Shown: positions 37,016 to 45,369 of the stretch, one piece after another
Numbering within the stretch: position 1 is the first letter of the stretch
How the letters are laid out: each line of letters starts with the position of its first letter
Position numbers and translations under genes: made by a program
The notes under the pieces: model-generated
Told to the model about the DNA's origin: nothing
What the model saw: the letters and a program-made list of their open reading frames with translations, nothing else
Database searches by the model: none
Assembly (NCBI GenBank): GCA_015709575.1
Contig: CP054190.1
Coordinates: forward strand, 2,664,616-2,728,615
DNA from: Planctomycetia bacterium
GTDB taxonomy: Bacteria > Planctomycetota > Phycisphaerae > UBA1845 > Fen-1342
Length of the DNA: 64,000 bases
Direction: 5' to 3'

Positions 37016-38478
37016 TCTCGCTGCTGGTGGGAGCGACGCTGCTGCTGGGGGCGGCCGCCGCGGGCGGCTGGATGTCCACCTTCGTGGACCTCGCGTACAT
37101 CCCCGCGGCCGGACTGTTCATTCTCTCGCTGAGCTGGATGAGCGACCCCAAGACCGCCCGTAACGGCGTATTCGCGGGCGTCGCGGCGATGGGCCTGGCG
37201 ATTCTCGCCACCTGGGCACGCCCCGACGTCACGCAGCATTGGTGGATCATTCTGCCGATCCTGCTGGCCGTCGGCCCGGGCGTGTGGCTGTCGATGGTTC
37301 CGCTGACGGCCGTACCGCAGCGAACCGCCCTGTCGCACGCCTTCGGCGGCCTGGCGGCCGGACTGGTCGGCACGGCGAAGTACTTCCACTGGTATCTCTA
37401 TGAACCGGAAATGCTCACGCCGTTCCGCATGTCGGCGATCATCCTCGAGATCATCCTCGGCTACCTGACGCTGACCGGCAGTCTGATCGCGGCCGGAAAG
37501 CTGCAGGAAGTAAAGTGGATTCCACAACGCCCGTGGATCTACAAGGGTCAAAACACCGTCAATATTGCGGCGTTCGGCCTGGCGCTGGTGTGCGGCGTGA
37601 TCCTGATTTTTGCGCCGAACATGGCGGTGATCTCGCCGATTCTGTTCATCCTGATCATCGTCCTGGCGCTGAACTTCGGCTGGATGCTGGTCATGCCGAT
37701 CGGCGGTGCGGACATGCCGACGGTCATCTCGATCCTGAACTCATACGCAGGTCTGTCCGCCGTCGCGATGGGCCTGGTGCTCGATAACAACCTGCTCATC
37801 ACCGCCGGCGCTCTGGACGGCTCCAGCGGCCTGATCCTCTCCATCATCATGTGCCGCGCGATGAACCGCTCCTTCACGAACGTCCTGTTCGGCGCGTTCG
37901 GACAGGTGCAGGCGCAGGCCGCCGTTGGCGAGAAGAAGACAGCCAAGAGCGCCACCCACGACGACGCGGCGCAGCTTCTGGAATACGCCCAGAGCGTCAT
38001 CATCGTCCCCGGCTACGGCATGGCGGTCGCCCACGCCCAGCACGCCGTCGCCGAACTGGCCACGCTGCTGCGCAATCGCGGCATCAGCGTGCGGTTCGCA
38101 ATTCATCCCGTCGCTGGCCGCATGCCGGGACACATGAACGTGCTGCTCACCGAGGCGAATGTCCCCTACGACCTGTTGTACGACCTGGACATCAACCCCG
38201 AGTTCGAGCATTGCGACGTCGGCCTCGTCATCGGCGCCAACGACGTCGTGAACCCCGCGGCCCGCCACGACAAGACCAGCCCGATCTACGGCATGCCGAT
38301 CTTCGACGTGGACAAGTGCAAGACCGTGCTGGTCTGCAAACGCTCGATGAATACCGGGTTTGCCGGCATTGAGAACGAGTTGTTCTTCCTCGAAAACACG
38401 CTCATGCTTTTCGGCGACGCCAAGCAGTTCATCACCGAGATCAACAGCCGACTGAAAGGCGGCGGCAGCGGGCATTGA
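37012..38478 (+). CDS. pntB: NAD(P) transhydrogenase subunit beta (PntB)
   Basis: 488 aa. About nine transmembrane helices (domain II) are followed by the NADP(H)-binding domain III. The family sequence GGADMPTVISILNSYAGLSAVAMG is intact, as is VIIVPGYGMAVAHAQHAVAELA and the GANDVVNPAARHD segment that contacts NADP. With PntAA and PntAB it couples hydride transfer between NADH and NADP+ to proton movement, supplying NADPH. Start and preceding stop overlap (ATGA), so translation is coupled. Confidence 0.96.
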   Translation: MISLLVGATLLLGAAAAGGWMSTFVDLAYIPAAGLFILSLSWMSDPKTARNGVFAGVAAMGLAILATWARPDVTQHWWIILPILLAVGPGVWLSMVPLTAVPQRTALSHAFGGLAAGLVGTAKYFHWYLYEPEMLTPFRMSAIILEIILGYLTLTGSLIAAGKLQEVKWIPQRPWIYKGQNTVNIAAFGLALVCGVILIFAPNMAVISPILFILIIVLALNFGWMLVMPIGGADMPTVISILNSYAGLSAVAMGLVLDNNLLITAGALDGSSGLILSIIMCRAMNRSFTNVLFGAFGQVQAQAAVGEKKTAKSATHDDAAQLLEYAQSVIIVPGYGMAVAHAQHAVAELATLLRNRGISVRFAIHPVAGRMPGHMNVLLTEANVPYDLLYDLDINPEFEHCDVGLVIGANDVVNPAARHDKTSPIYGMPIFDVDKCKTVLVCKRSMNTGFAGIENELFFLENTLMLFGDAKQFITEINSRLKGGGSGH

Positions 38479-38636
38479 CCGCGCAAGCGATCACTCGCAT
38501 GCCCGTCCCGGCGCCGCGCCGCATGAGCGGTGGTGCGCCACTGCGCTTGAGCATGCTCTCGTGCCACTCCCGTTGAGCTGAGCCTTCCACCACGCCCCCG
38601 TTTAGCGCCTTCGATTGCCCGCTCGCTTCGATCCGG

Positions 38637-40373
38637 TCACGGTCCCGCCAGCGTCGCTGCCAACCGCTCCACATCCGAAACGGTGATCTCGCCGTCGCCG
38701 TCCAGGTCCCCCACCACCATCAGGTCCACCTCTGGAAATCGAATGGCGAACTCCTCCGAGTCATCCGCCGCCCCCTCCAATAGCAATACATCCGCCGCAT
38801 CCACATCACCATCCCCGTCCAAGTCGCCCAAACGCCAGCCGTCCAGCGCATACAGGTACCCATCCGGCGCATTCCACAACACGCGCCCATCCGGCCCAAC
38901 CACCGCTCCCCACGGCCCGCGCTGCGACGCAACCGCCCACCCCGCAACCGCACTGATGTCCGCCAGGCGCATGCTCCACAGAACCTCCCCACGCGCCGCC
39001 GCATCCGCATGCGCATCCGTGTCGCGAACCGCGTACAGCGTGTGATTCGCCGGCCCGATGACGTACACCACCCCGTCGCGCCCGACCACCGGATGCGGAT
39101 ACGCAAACGCCGATCCGCCGATCGGCGTCTCCCACCGTGTGCTCAACGGATTCACTGGTGGATCCGATCCGACCAGCGCCGGATCAAAATCCACCGCGAT
39201 CAGTTTCGCCGTCGCCTTGCCGTTGCCGTTCGCCGCAACGTACACGCGCGTTCGCCCGGCCGGCAGTTCGCGCAGCGCCAATCCACCGTTGAGATGCCCG
39301 CTCCCAAGCGCCAATGCGCTGACCCGCACCGTCACGCCTTGTGCATCCACGCCAAAAACGTGCAGCCGCCCCTCGTTCGAGTCGCTGGGAGCCGCGAAAT
39401 CCTGCCCTTCGCCGACGAACACATATCCGTCGCTCGATACGGCCGGCGTTCCGCTGAAACAGTATGCCCCCATCGCGATTCGTGCTTCTTCCGCGCCATC
39501 CGTCGCCGAAATGCGCCAAAACGTGCGATTTTGATCGCTGCTGCCGAATATCGCCGTACCACCGCCGACCGACAGCGCCGGCGCTGCCCCGATCCTCCCG
39601 GTCGATGCCGGGTCGGATGGGTTTGCCAGCAGCGCGGCGGTCCAATTCAACGACAGCCCGGATGCGCCCGACTCGAGCGCATAGTAGCGCCAGCCATCCG
39701 TCGGGTGCTGTCCGCCCACGACGACCAGCCCGCTGGACGTAATCGTCGGCCCGGCCAGCGCACGGCGCATGGCAAACGCGCCGTCAACCGTGCCCGAGGC
39801 GCCGATGTCGCGAATCCGCGCGAAGCCGTCGTACGGAATCACCGCATCCCAGGATCCGGCGTAGATCGCACCGTCGATCCCCACGACAGGCGACATGTGA
39901 ATCACGCCGGTGGCGTCGCCAAGAGTCGTCTGCCATCGCAGCACGCCCTCGGGCCAGGCAACGGCGCTGAGCGTCGACGCCGAGCCGCCGACGTAGAGCG
40001 TGCGATTGTCCGGCGAAAACACCGGTGTCGAGTAGTTCTCTCCAACGATCGGAGCGCTGAGGTGCAACTGCCAGCGCACATGCACATCCGTCGCCAATGA
40101 CGCGAGCGGTACGGCGCCGCGGTTGTGAACATCCCGTTGAAACTTCGGCCACCATGAAGTGCCGCTGACCTGCCCCTCTGCCGGCGGCACGACGAACGGC
40201 GCGAGCACCAACAGACCGACCAGAATCACCGCCCGGCCGCGCGCCGCTGTGCTCCGAGCAGCGGCATTTGTCACCGCCATCCGTTCGCGCGAACGTCCCT
40301 TCACGCGCACAGTCAAGTGATTCTGCGCAACGGGAGCGCCGCCATCCGTTCCACGCGTTCGCACCGGCACCAT
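38637..40373 (-). CDS. Secreted PQQ-type beta-propeller protein with dockerin-like end
   Basis: 578 aa from ATG 40373, chosen for its AAAGGAG site 6 bases upstream. An ATG at 40280 gives a shorter leader but no good site. The hydrophobic export segment AVILVGLLVLAPFVVPPAEG lies unusually deep (about residues 50-70). The body has repeated propeller blades (STPVFSPDNRTLYVGGSAS, SPVVGIDGAIYAGSWD, PAVSSDGYVFVGEGQDF, PHPVVGRDGVVYVIGPANHTLYAV), as in PQQ/WD-like domains but without visible catalytic residues. It ends with dockerin-like GDLDGDGDVDAADVLLL and GDLDGDGEITVSDVERL. Likely surface-exposed; role unknown. Confidence 0.78.
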   Translation of the reverse strand: MVPVRTRGTDGGAPVAQNHLTVRVKGRSRERMAVTNAAARSTAARGRAVILVGLLVLAPFVVPPAEGQVSGTSWWPKFQRDVHNRGAVPLASLATDVHVRWQLHLSAPIVGENYSTPVFSPDNRTLYVGGSASTLSAVAWPEGVLRWQTTLGDATGVIHMSPVVGIDGAIYAGSWDAVIPYDGFARIRDIGASGTVDGAFAMRRALAGPTITSSGLVVVGGQHPTDGWRYYALESGASGLSLNWTAALLANPSDPASTGRIGAAPALSVGGGTAIFGSSDQNRTFWRISATDGAEEARIAMGAYCFSGTPAVSSDGYVFVGEGQDFAAPSDSNEGRLHVFGVDAQGVTVRVSALALGSGHLNGGLALRELPAGRTRVYVAANGNGKATAKLIAVDFDPALVGSDPPVNPLSTRWETPIGGSAFAYPHPVVGRDGVVYVIGPANHTLYAVRDTDAHADAAARGEVLWSMRLADISAVAGWAVASQRGPWGAVVGPDGRVLWNAPDGYLYALDGWRLGDLDGDGDVDAADVLLLEGAADDSEEFAIRFPEVDLMVVGDLDGDGEITVSDVERLAATLAGP

Positions 40374-40579
40374 CCCCGGCTCCTTTCTTCGCCCACCCCG
40401 TGCGTCCGATCTTCCCTGCATCACATCTCTTATCGAACCCCGCAAGCGCTGCGCCTGAGCCGGCGACGCGCGTGTTCCGCCGCCAGCCCCCTGTCTCGAC
40501 GTTGCCAACTCGATTCCGGACCCCGGCGTCGGCCGAACCCGACACGCGAATCGCACACTTCCACCCGGGCGAGTTGCGC

Positions 40580-40646
40580 GCCCGGGCTGTTCAAGTGGGT
40601 GAACGCCCGGGCCGAAACCAGCCTTGAGCGCGGTTTCGTCCGCGCT
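40580..40646 (+). promoter_or_regulatory. Two stem-loops in the leader of the FG-GAP lipoprotein gene
   Basis: The first stem pairs GCCCGGGC (40580-40587) and GTTCA (40589-40593) with TGAAC (40600-40604) and GCCCGGGC (40605-40612), 13 bp with one bulged T and a 6-base loop. The second is AGCGCGG (40627-40633) / CCGCGCT (40640-40646) with loop TTTCGT. They end 26 bases before the ATG at 40672. No T-run follows, so a terminator is unlikely; a structured 5' leader is inferred. Confidence 0.4.
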
Positions 40647-40671
40647 GCCCGATAACGCGGAGAGGACCCAG

Positions 40672-42177
40672 ATGAGCGCAAGAATCACCGCAGCGTCCGT
40701 GGGTATCGTGAGCGTGGCGGCCGCCGGCCTGCTGAGCGGCTGTGCCAGCCCGAGCGAAACGCAGGCCATCATCGGCGGCGCGACGGCCACCAGCTCGCTG
40801 TTCAGCAATGGCGCGTTCACCGAAGAGCTGATCCAGGCTCGCACGTTCACGGACGGCACCGCCGTCACCACGCGAACGTACCTGGCCGGCGACAAGTCGC
40901 GCGTGCCGCTCGGAATCGACTTCAACGGCGACGGCCGCGTCGATCCGGTCGTGGCCTACGGCGGCGCGCAGGCCGTCATGCAGATCCTGCTCAGCGATGG
41001 TGAGCCGGGCAAGGTCAAGTTCATCAGCCTCACGCTCGACAGCAAGCGCGACATGCAGGAACTGGCTGACGTCGCCGTGGGCGACATCGACGGCGACGGC
41101 CGCCTGGATCTCGTCGGCGCGGCGGAGGGCGCGTGCTGGTATTTCCATCATCCCAGCAGCGGCGACACGAAAGACCTCGCCGCCTGGGGCAACACCGATC
41201 CGGAGGACACGCTCGCCGAGCGCATCGACGCCAGCAACACGCAGCTCACCGAGGGTGAGCTGGAGGCGCTGATCGCGCAGGCCATCGGACCGGGCGTCAA
41301 CCTCGACGATTACATCGTGACCATCGAGCAGCTCTACACCAACGTCGAGATCGCGGATTTCGACGGCGACGGCGACAATGACGTCGTCGCCTCGCGTCTC
41401 TTCCAGATCCTGCTCACGCCCAAACCCGAGATCCCCGTCCCGCCGCTGCGGATCAACGACGGCGACGTGCTGGTGTTCGTCAATCCCGGCTTCGCCGTCA
41501 ACGGGCACAACTGGACGGCTGTCAGCGTCGGCCGCCACGAGCGGCAGAGCCGCCTCGACCGCGACGGCGCGACGGGCCTGCTGGTCTACGACGTGGACGG
41601 CGACGGCGACTTCGACGTGATCTCCGCCGCCCGCGATGACAACAACGCCCAGATCGCCTGGTTCGAGAATCCCGGCGTGCTGTCCGCCGACGTGCCGTGG
41701 AAGCAGTGGCGCATCGGAAGCGTCCGCGACGCACAGTCGGTGGAACTGATCGACGCCGACGGTGACGGGCGCGTCGACGTGGCCGCCACCGGCGGCAAGC
41801 AGATGCAGCTTGTCCTGTTCCTGCAGCCGAAGGATTCGCCGAAGCGCACCTACGACTGGGATACGCACGTGCTGGCGCAGTTCGAGACGTTTGAGCCGCG
41901 CGACGTCAAGGCCGTGGACATCGACAATGACGGCGCGATGGAGCTGGTTGTCAGCGGCAACGCCGGAACGGTTCGCTATTTTGAGCGAACCGCCGATGTC
42001 ACTCGTGCCTGGACGCCGCTGGTCGTGGCGAATTTCGAGCCGCCGGGCAACGTCGGTCTGCTGGGGTACGGCGATTTCGACGGCGACGGCGACGTGGACC
42101 TGGTCGCGGTGATCGATCAGGAGCTGGAGAAGGACGAGCGCCTGGTCTGGATTCGCAACGACCTGATTCGCCGCTGA
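40672..42177 (+). CDS. FG-GAP/VCBS-repeat lipoprotein
   Basis: 501 aa from an ATG with GGAGAGGA upstream. The lipobox LLSGC makes it a lipoprotein. The body is a beta-propeller of FG-GAP repeats, each with a calcium motif of the DxDGDGxxD type. Seven are visible: DFNGDGRVD, DIDGDGRLD, DFDGDGDND, DVDGDGDFD, DADGDGRVD, DIDNDGAME and DFDGDGDVD. Such proteins sit on the cell surface and bind ligands or carbohydrate. It is divergent from the PQQ-propeller gene, and both are secreted, but no shared function is shown. Confidence 0.82.
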   Translation: MSARITAASVGIVSVAAAGLLSGCASPSETQAIIGGATATSSLFSNGAFTEELIQARTFTDGTAVTTRTYLAGDKSRVPLGIDFNGDGRVDPVVAYGGAQAVMQILLSDGEPGKVKFISLTLDSKRDMQELADVAVGDIDGDGRLDLVGAAEGACWYFHHPSSGDTKDLAAWGNTDPEDTLAERIDASNTQLTEGELEALIAQAIGPGVNLDDYIVTIEQLYTNVEIADFDGDGDNDVVASRLFQILLTPKPEIPVPPLRINDGDVLVFVNPGFAVNGHNWTAVSVGRHERQSRLDRDGATGLLVYDVDGDGDFDVISAARDDNNAQIAWFENPGVLSADVPWKQWRIGSVRDAQSVELIDADGDGRVDVAATGGKQMQLVLFLQPKDSPKRTYDWDTHVLAQFETFEPRDVKAVDIDNDGAMELVVSGNAGTVRYFERTADVTRAWTPLVVANFEPPGNVGLLGYGDFDGDGDVDLVAVIDQELEKDERLVWIRNDLIRR

Positions 42178-42234
42178 GTTCGAGATGGAAGCAGCGCCGA
42201 AGATTGCAACCGCACGCACGGGAAAGGGCACGAC

Positions 42235-43428
42235 ATGAGCTCAGCCATCCGAGTCTGCCTGTTCAACCAGAGCTCCGGCGGCGATTCGTCGCTCCGCCAG
42301 TCCTTTGAGAAGGTGCCCGGCGTCAGCGTCGTCGGTGAATACTCCACCTGGGTAGGCATGCAGGAATGCCTGCTGGGCGGCGGAACGGACGTGGTCGCCG
42401 TCAACCTCGACGTGCCCGACCAGGCGGCGCTGGTCGCCGTGCACCGCATCTCGGAAGTCGCGCCGGAGATCGGCGTGCTGGGCATCAGCGCCAGCAGCGA
42501 CCCCGAGACGATTATTCAGGCCATGCGGGCAGGTTGCGGCCAGTTTGTCCGCGCACCAATCGACCTGCATGACCTGCAGGTCGCGCTGGAGCGCATCCGC
42601 GTCGTCCGAGCGCCGGCCGCGGCCGGCGGCGGCTCCAAGCGCATCTGCGTCGTCGGCGCGAGCGGCGGCGTCGGCGCGACAACCATCGCCTGCAACCTCG
42701 CGATCGAGCTGGCCCACGTCAGCGCCCGCCGAACCGGGCTGGTGGACATGAATCTCGAATACGGCGACGTCGGCTGCATGTTCGACTGCAAGGCCCAGCA
42801 CTCCGTCGCCGACGTCTGCCGCACCGGGGTCGAGTGCGATCACATGATGCTCGAGTCCGCGCTCGAGGAGTTGCGTTGCAACGTCTCCGTGCTGGCCCGG
42901 CCGGACCGGATCGAGGACGCCCGCGAAGTCACGCCGGACGGCGTCGAGTCCATGCTGCGGGTCATGGGTACGATGTTCCCATTCGTGATCGTCGATCTGC
43001 CGCGCTCGTTCAGCTTCCTCAGCGCCGCCGCGCTGGCCAGCGCCGACCAGGTGCTGATCGTCACGCAGCTCGGCGTGCCCTTCCTGCGTAATGCGGCGCG
43101 GATCTATCGCTGCCTGTGCCAGATGGGTGCCAGCGAAGATCGCATGGAGGTCGTGCTGAATCGGTCGAACGCCAGCTTTGAGCGTCTCAAGGTCGAGGAC
43201 GTGGCCGAGCACTTCGGCAAGCCCGTCTTCGGCATCGTACCCAATGACTACCGGCGCGTGACCACCTCGCGCGACCTGGGGCACCCGATCCTGACCGATT
43301 CGCCCAACAGCCCGGCCCGCATGGCCATTCACCAGATGGCCGTCCGGCTCGCATCGCGGCACCTCGGCGAAGACGCTGTCAAACGCTCCGACGCGCCCCG
43401 CGGCCTGGCCAAGCTCTGGCGCCGCTGA
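42235..43428 (+). CDS. CpaE/TadZ-like ATPase
   Basis: 397 aa. An AAAGGG site precedes the ATG. Residues ~5-125 form a receiver-like domain with CpaE character (VVAVNLDVPDQAALVAVHRI, AMRAGCGQFVRAPID), probably without phosphorylation. Residues ~135-380 are a MinD/ParA-type ATPase with the deviant Walker A GASGGVGATT typical of CpaE/TadZ, lacking the usual GKT lysine. Later motifs are VDMNLEYGD and VIVDLPRSF. CpaE proteins localise Tad/Flp pilus machinery, but no other tad gene is nearby. It lies 57 bases after the FG-GAP lipoprotein gene. Confidence 0.82.
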   Translation: MSSAIRVCLFNQSSGGDSSLRQSFEKVPGVSVVGEYSTWVGMQECLLGGGTDVVAVNLDVPDQAALVAVHRISEVAPEIGVLGISASSDPETIIQAMRAGCGQFVRAPIDLHDLQVALERIRVVRAPAAAGGGSKRICVVGASGGVGATTIACNLAIELAHVSARRTGLVDMNLEYGDVGCMFDCKAQHSVADVCRTGVECDHMMLESALEELRCNVSVLARPDRIEDAREVTPDGVESMLRVMGTMFPFVIVDLPRSFSFLSAAALASADQVLIVTQLGVPFLRNAARIYRCLCQMGASEDRMEVVLNRSNASFERLKVEDVAEHFGKPVFGIVPNDYRRVTTSRDLGHPILTDSPNSPARMAIHQMAVRLASRHLGEDAVKRSDAPRGLAKLWRR

Positions 43429-43469
43429 TCGCTCGCGGCCGGGATGTGTCAACGGCCGCTGGCGGGCAC

Positions 43470-43475
43470 TACCAT
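43470..43475 (+). promoter_or_regulatory. -10-like box of truA (leaderless)
   Basis: TACCAT ends 8 bases before the truA ATG at 43484. No Shine-Dalgarno sequence is present between the box and the start codon. Position fits a leaderless message, based on the hexamer alone. Confidence 0.35.
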
Positions 43476-43483
43476 CTGCGTCC

Positions 43484-44254
43484 ATGACGCGGAACGTCCG
43501 CCTGCTCCTCGCCTACGACGGCAGCGCCTTTCACGGCTGGCAGACCCAGCCGGAGGTGCGCACCGTGCAGGCCGAAGTCGCGGACCGGCTGCAGAGAATC
43601 CTGCGGCACCGGATCACGCTCTGGGGCGCCAGCCGCACCGACGCCGGGGTTCACGCCCGCGGCCAATGTGCGAATTTCCTGACCGAGTCAGACATCCCCG
43701 CCGAGCGGCTCTTTCCCGCCGTCGCGCACCATCTGCCCGAAGACATCTGCCTGCATCGACTGCACGACGTGCACCCCGAATTCCACGCCGGACGCGACGC
43801 GCTCTGCAAGCTCTATCGCTACACCATCCAGGCATCGGCCATCCGCCCCTCCGCGCGACAGTCCGCCGGATCGGCCTGGCACGTCTGGACGCCGCTCGAC
43901 CTCGACCGCATGCGCGCCGCCGCAAGTCTCCTGGTCGGTACGCACGACTTCGCCTCCTTCGCCACCACTGGCAGCAATCGAGAATCCACGACCCGAACCA
44001 TCCGCCGATTTGAGATTCACGGGCACTGCGACCGCATCGCCGTCGACGTGATCGGCGACGGCTTCCTCTACAACCAGGTGCGGAACATGGTCGGCACGCT
44101 CGTCGAAGTGGGCCGCGGACGCTGGACGCCCGAGCATGTCAGCGAAATTCTCGCCGCCCGCGACCGCCGTGCCGCCGGTCCGACCGCCCCGCCGCACGGC
44201 CTGACGCTGCACTGGATCGAGTACCCGCCGCAGCGCCTTCGTCCGCCGCTATGA
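43484..44254 (+). CDS. truA: tRNA pseudouridine(38-40) synthase TruA
   Basis: 256 aa, usual length. Modifies positions 38-40 in the tRNA anticodon stem. Signatures are LLLAYDGSAFHGWQTQP, WGASRTDAGVHARGQ with the catalytic Asp, and the C-terminal GDGFLYNQVRNMVGTLVEVGRG. There is no ribosome site; a TACCAT box ends 8 bases upstream of the ATG. The stop TGA at 44252-44254 lies within the -10-like box of the following SDR gene. Confidence 0.95.
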   Translation: MTRNVRLLLAYDGSAFHGWQTQPEVRTVQAEVADRLQRILRHRITLWGASRTDAGVHARGQCANFLTESDIPAERLFPAVAHHLPEDICLHRLHDVHPEFHAGRDALCKLYRYTIQASAIRPSARQSAGSAWHVWTPLDLDRMRAAASLLVGTHDFASFATTGSNRESTTRTIRRFEIHGHCDRIAVDVIGDGFLYNQVRNMVGTLVEVGRGRWTPEHVSEILAARDRRAAGPTAPPHGLTLHWIEYPPQRLRPPL

Positions 44255-44255
44255 T
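44250..44255 (+). promoter_or_regulatory. -10-like box of the SDR gene (leaderless)
   Basis: TATGAT at 44250-44255 ends 6 bases before the ATG at 44262 and overlaps the truA stop codon. There is no ribosome site in the 7-base gap between the two genes. Initiation at the start codon or read-through from truA are both possible. Confidence 0.4.
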
Positions 44256-44261
44256 CGCGCT

Positions 44262-44993
44262 ATGCAGCTCCGCGGCTCCACCGCCCTTATCACCGGCGCT
44301 TCCCGCCGCATCGGTCGCGCGATTGCCGAGCGCCTGGCCGACGCCGGCTGCAACGTCGCCCTGCACTGCCGCCACGCGGATGAACACGCTCACGCCTGCC
44401 GCGATGCCTGCGCGGCACGAGGCGTGCGTGCTGTCACGCTCGAAGCGAGTCTCCTCGACCCAGACGCCGTCGCTGCGCTACCAGGTCTGGTAGTTGCCGA
44501 ATTCGGCCGCCTCGACATTCTCATCAACAACGCCGCCACCTTCGAGCCGATGTCGCTCGCCGATTTCTCCCTCGACCGCTGGCAGCGCGACCTGGCAGTG
44601 AACCTCACGGCTCCGATGATCCTGGCGCACGCTTCCGCCGCTGCGCTCCGTTCCGCCGGCGGCCGAGTCATCAACCTCTGCGACGCGGCCGCCGAGCGCC
44701 CGTTTCCCGGCTACCTCTCCTATTGCACTTCAAAAGCGGCGCTCGAGAGCCTGACGCGCTCCCTGGCGCTGGCGCTGGCGCCGGAGGTTTGCGTCGTAGG
44801 CGTGGCGCCGGGTGTCGCCCTTTGGCCTGATCCGATGGATTCCGCCACGAAAGAGCGCCTGCTGTCGCGCATTCCGCTGGGTCGATCCGGCGAGCCGTCG
44901 GACATTGCTGAGTTGATCCATTTTCTCCTCGAACGAGGCGATTACATCACCGGCCAAATCCTCCGCGTCGATGGCGGACGCGCCCTGCGCTGA
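44262..44993 (+). CDS. Pteridine reductase-like short-chain dehydrogenase
   Basis: 243 aa. Rossmann motif TGASRRIGRAIAERL, the NADPH-preferring CRHA segment after beta-2, NNAATF, and active site YCTSK. The usual catalytic Ser is replaced by Asp (NLCDAAAERPFPGYLSY), and the context RPFPGYLSYCTSKAAL...APEVCVVGVAPG closely follows pteridine reductases (PTR1/FolM), which use an Asp-Tyr-Lys triad. It may reduce dihydrobiopterin, dihydromonapterin or dihydrofolate. The ending GQILRVDGGRALR is normal for SDRs. Substrate is inferred from family motifs only. Confidence 0.8.
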   Translation: MQLRGSTALITGASRRIGRAIAERLADAGCNVALHCRHADEHAHACRDACAARGVRAVTLEASLLDPDAVAALPGLVVAEFGRLDILINNAATFEPMSLADFSLDRWQRDLAVNLTAPMILAHASAAALRSAGGRVINLCDAAAERPFPGYLSYCTSKAALESLTRSLALALAPEVCVVGVAPGVALWPDPMDSATKERLLSRIPLGRSGEPSDIAELIHFLLERGDYITGQILRVDGGRALR

Positions 44994-45014
44994 CCCGTTC
45001 GCCGTGTCCGTCGC

Positions 45015-45020
45015 TATCAT
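45015..45020 (+). promoter_or_regulatory. -10-like box of the Mpo1-like gene (leaderless)
   Basis: TATCAT ends 6 bases before the ATG at 45027. The 33-base gap after the SDR gene holds no ribosome site. This fits a leaderless transcript that would also cover the MoaD-MoaE gene. Confidence 0.45.
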
Positions 45021-45026
45021 CCGGGC

Positions 45027-45356
45027 ATGAACGACAAGCGCCCCGCATGGCTGCGGAACTGGCTGGAGCGCCACCAGACGCCGCTTTCCTATTGGCTGCA
45101 CGTGATCGGAATCCCGCTCACCATCCTGTCGCTGCCGCTGGCCGGCTGGCAGCTCTACCAGTGGGACTGGGGAAACTGGTGGCGGCCGGCCGGGCTGCTG
45201 GCGATCGGCTACCTGCTGCAGTGGATCGGCCATCGCCATGAGGGGAATGACATGGGCGAAGCCATCCTCGTCAAGCGCTGGCTTGGCCGCCCTTACGTTG
45301 CCGTCGCGCCGCAGTTCCAGAAACCTGGAACACCAACCGCGCTCTCTCAAGGCTGA
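45027..45356 (+). CDS. Mpo1-like (DUF962) membrane protein
   Basis: 109 aa. Starts RPAWLRNWLERHQTPLSYWLHVIGIPLTILSLPLAGWQ, the usual DUF962 opening with an invariant His in the first helix. A second helix ends in AIGYLLQWIGHRHEGNDMGE, corresponding to the conserved GH-xE motif of the Mpo1 family. Yeast Mpo1 is an iron-dependent dioxygenase shortening 2-hydroxy fatty acids; the bacterial role is unknown. Two transmembrane helices are predicted. It is followed 13 bases later by the MoaD-MoaE gene. Confidence 0.8.
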   Translation: MNDKRPAWLRNWLERHQTPLSYWLHVIGIPLTILSLPLAGWQLYQWDWGNWWRPAGLLAIGYLLQWIGHRHEGNDMGEAILVKRWLGRPYVAVAPQFQKPGTPTALSQG

Positions 45357-45369
45357 CAAGCTGCGCCAA

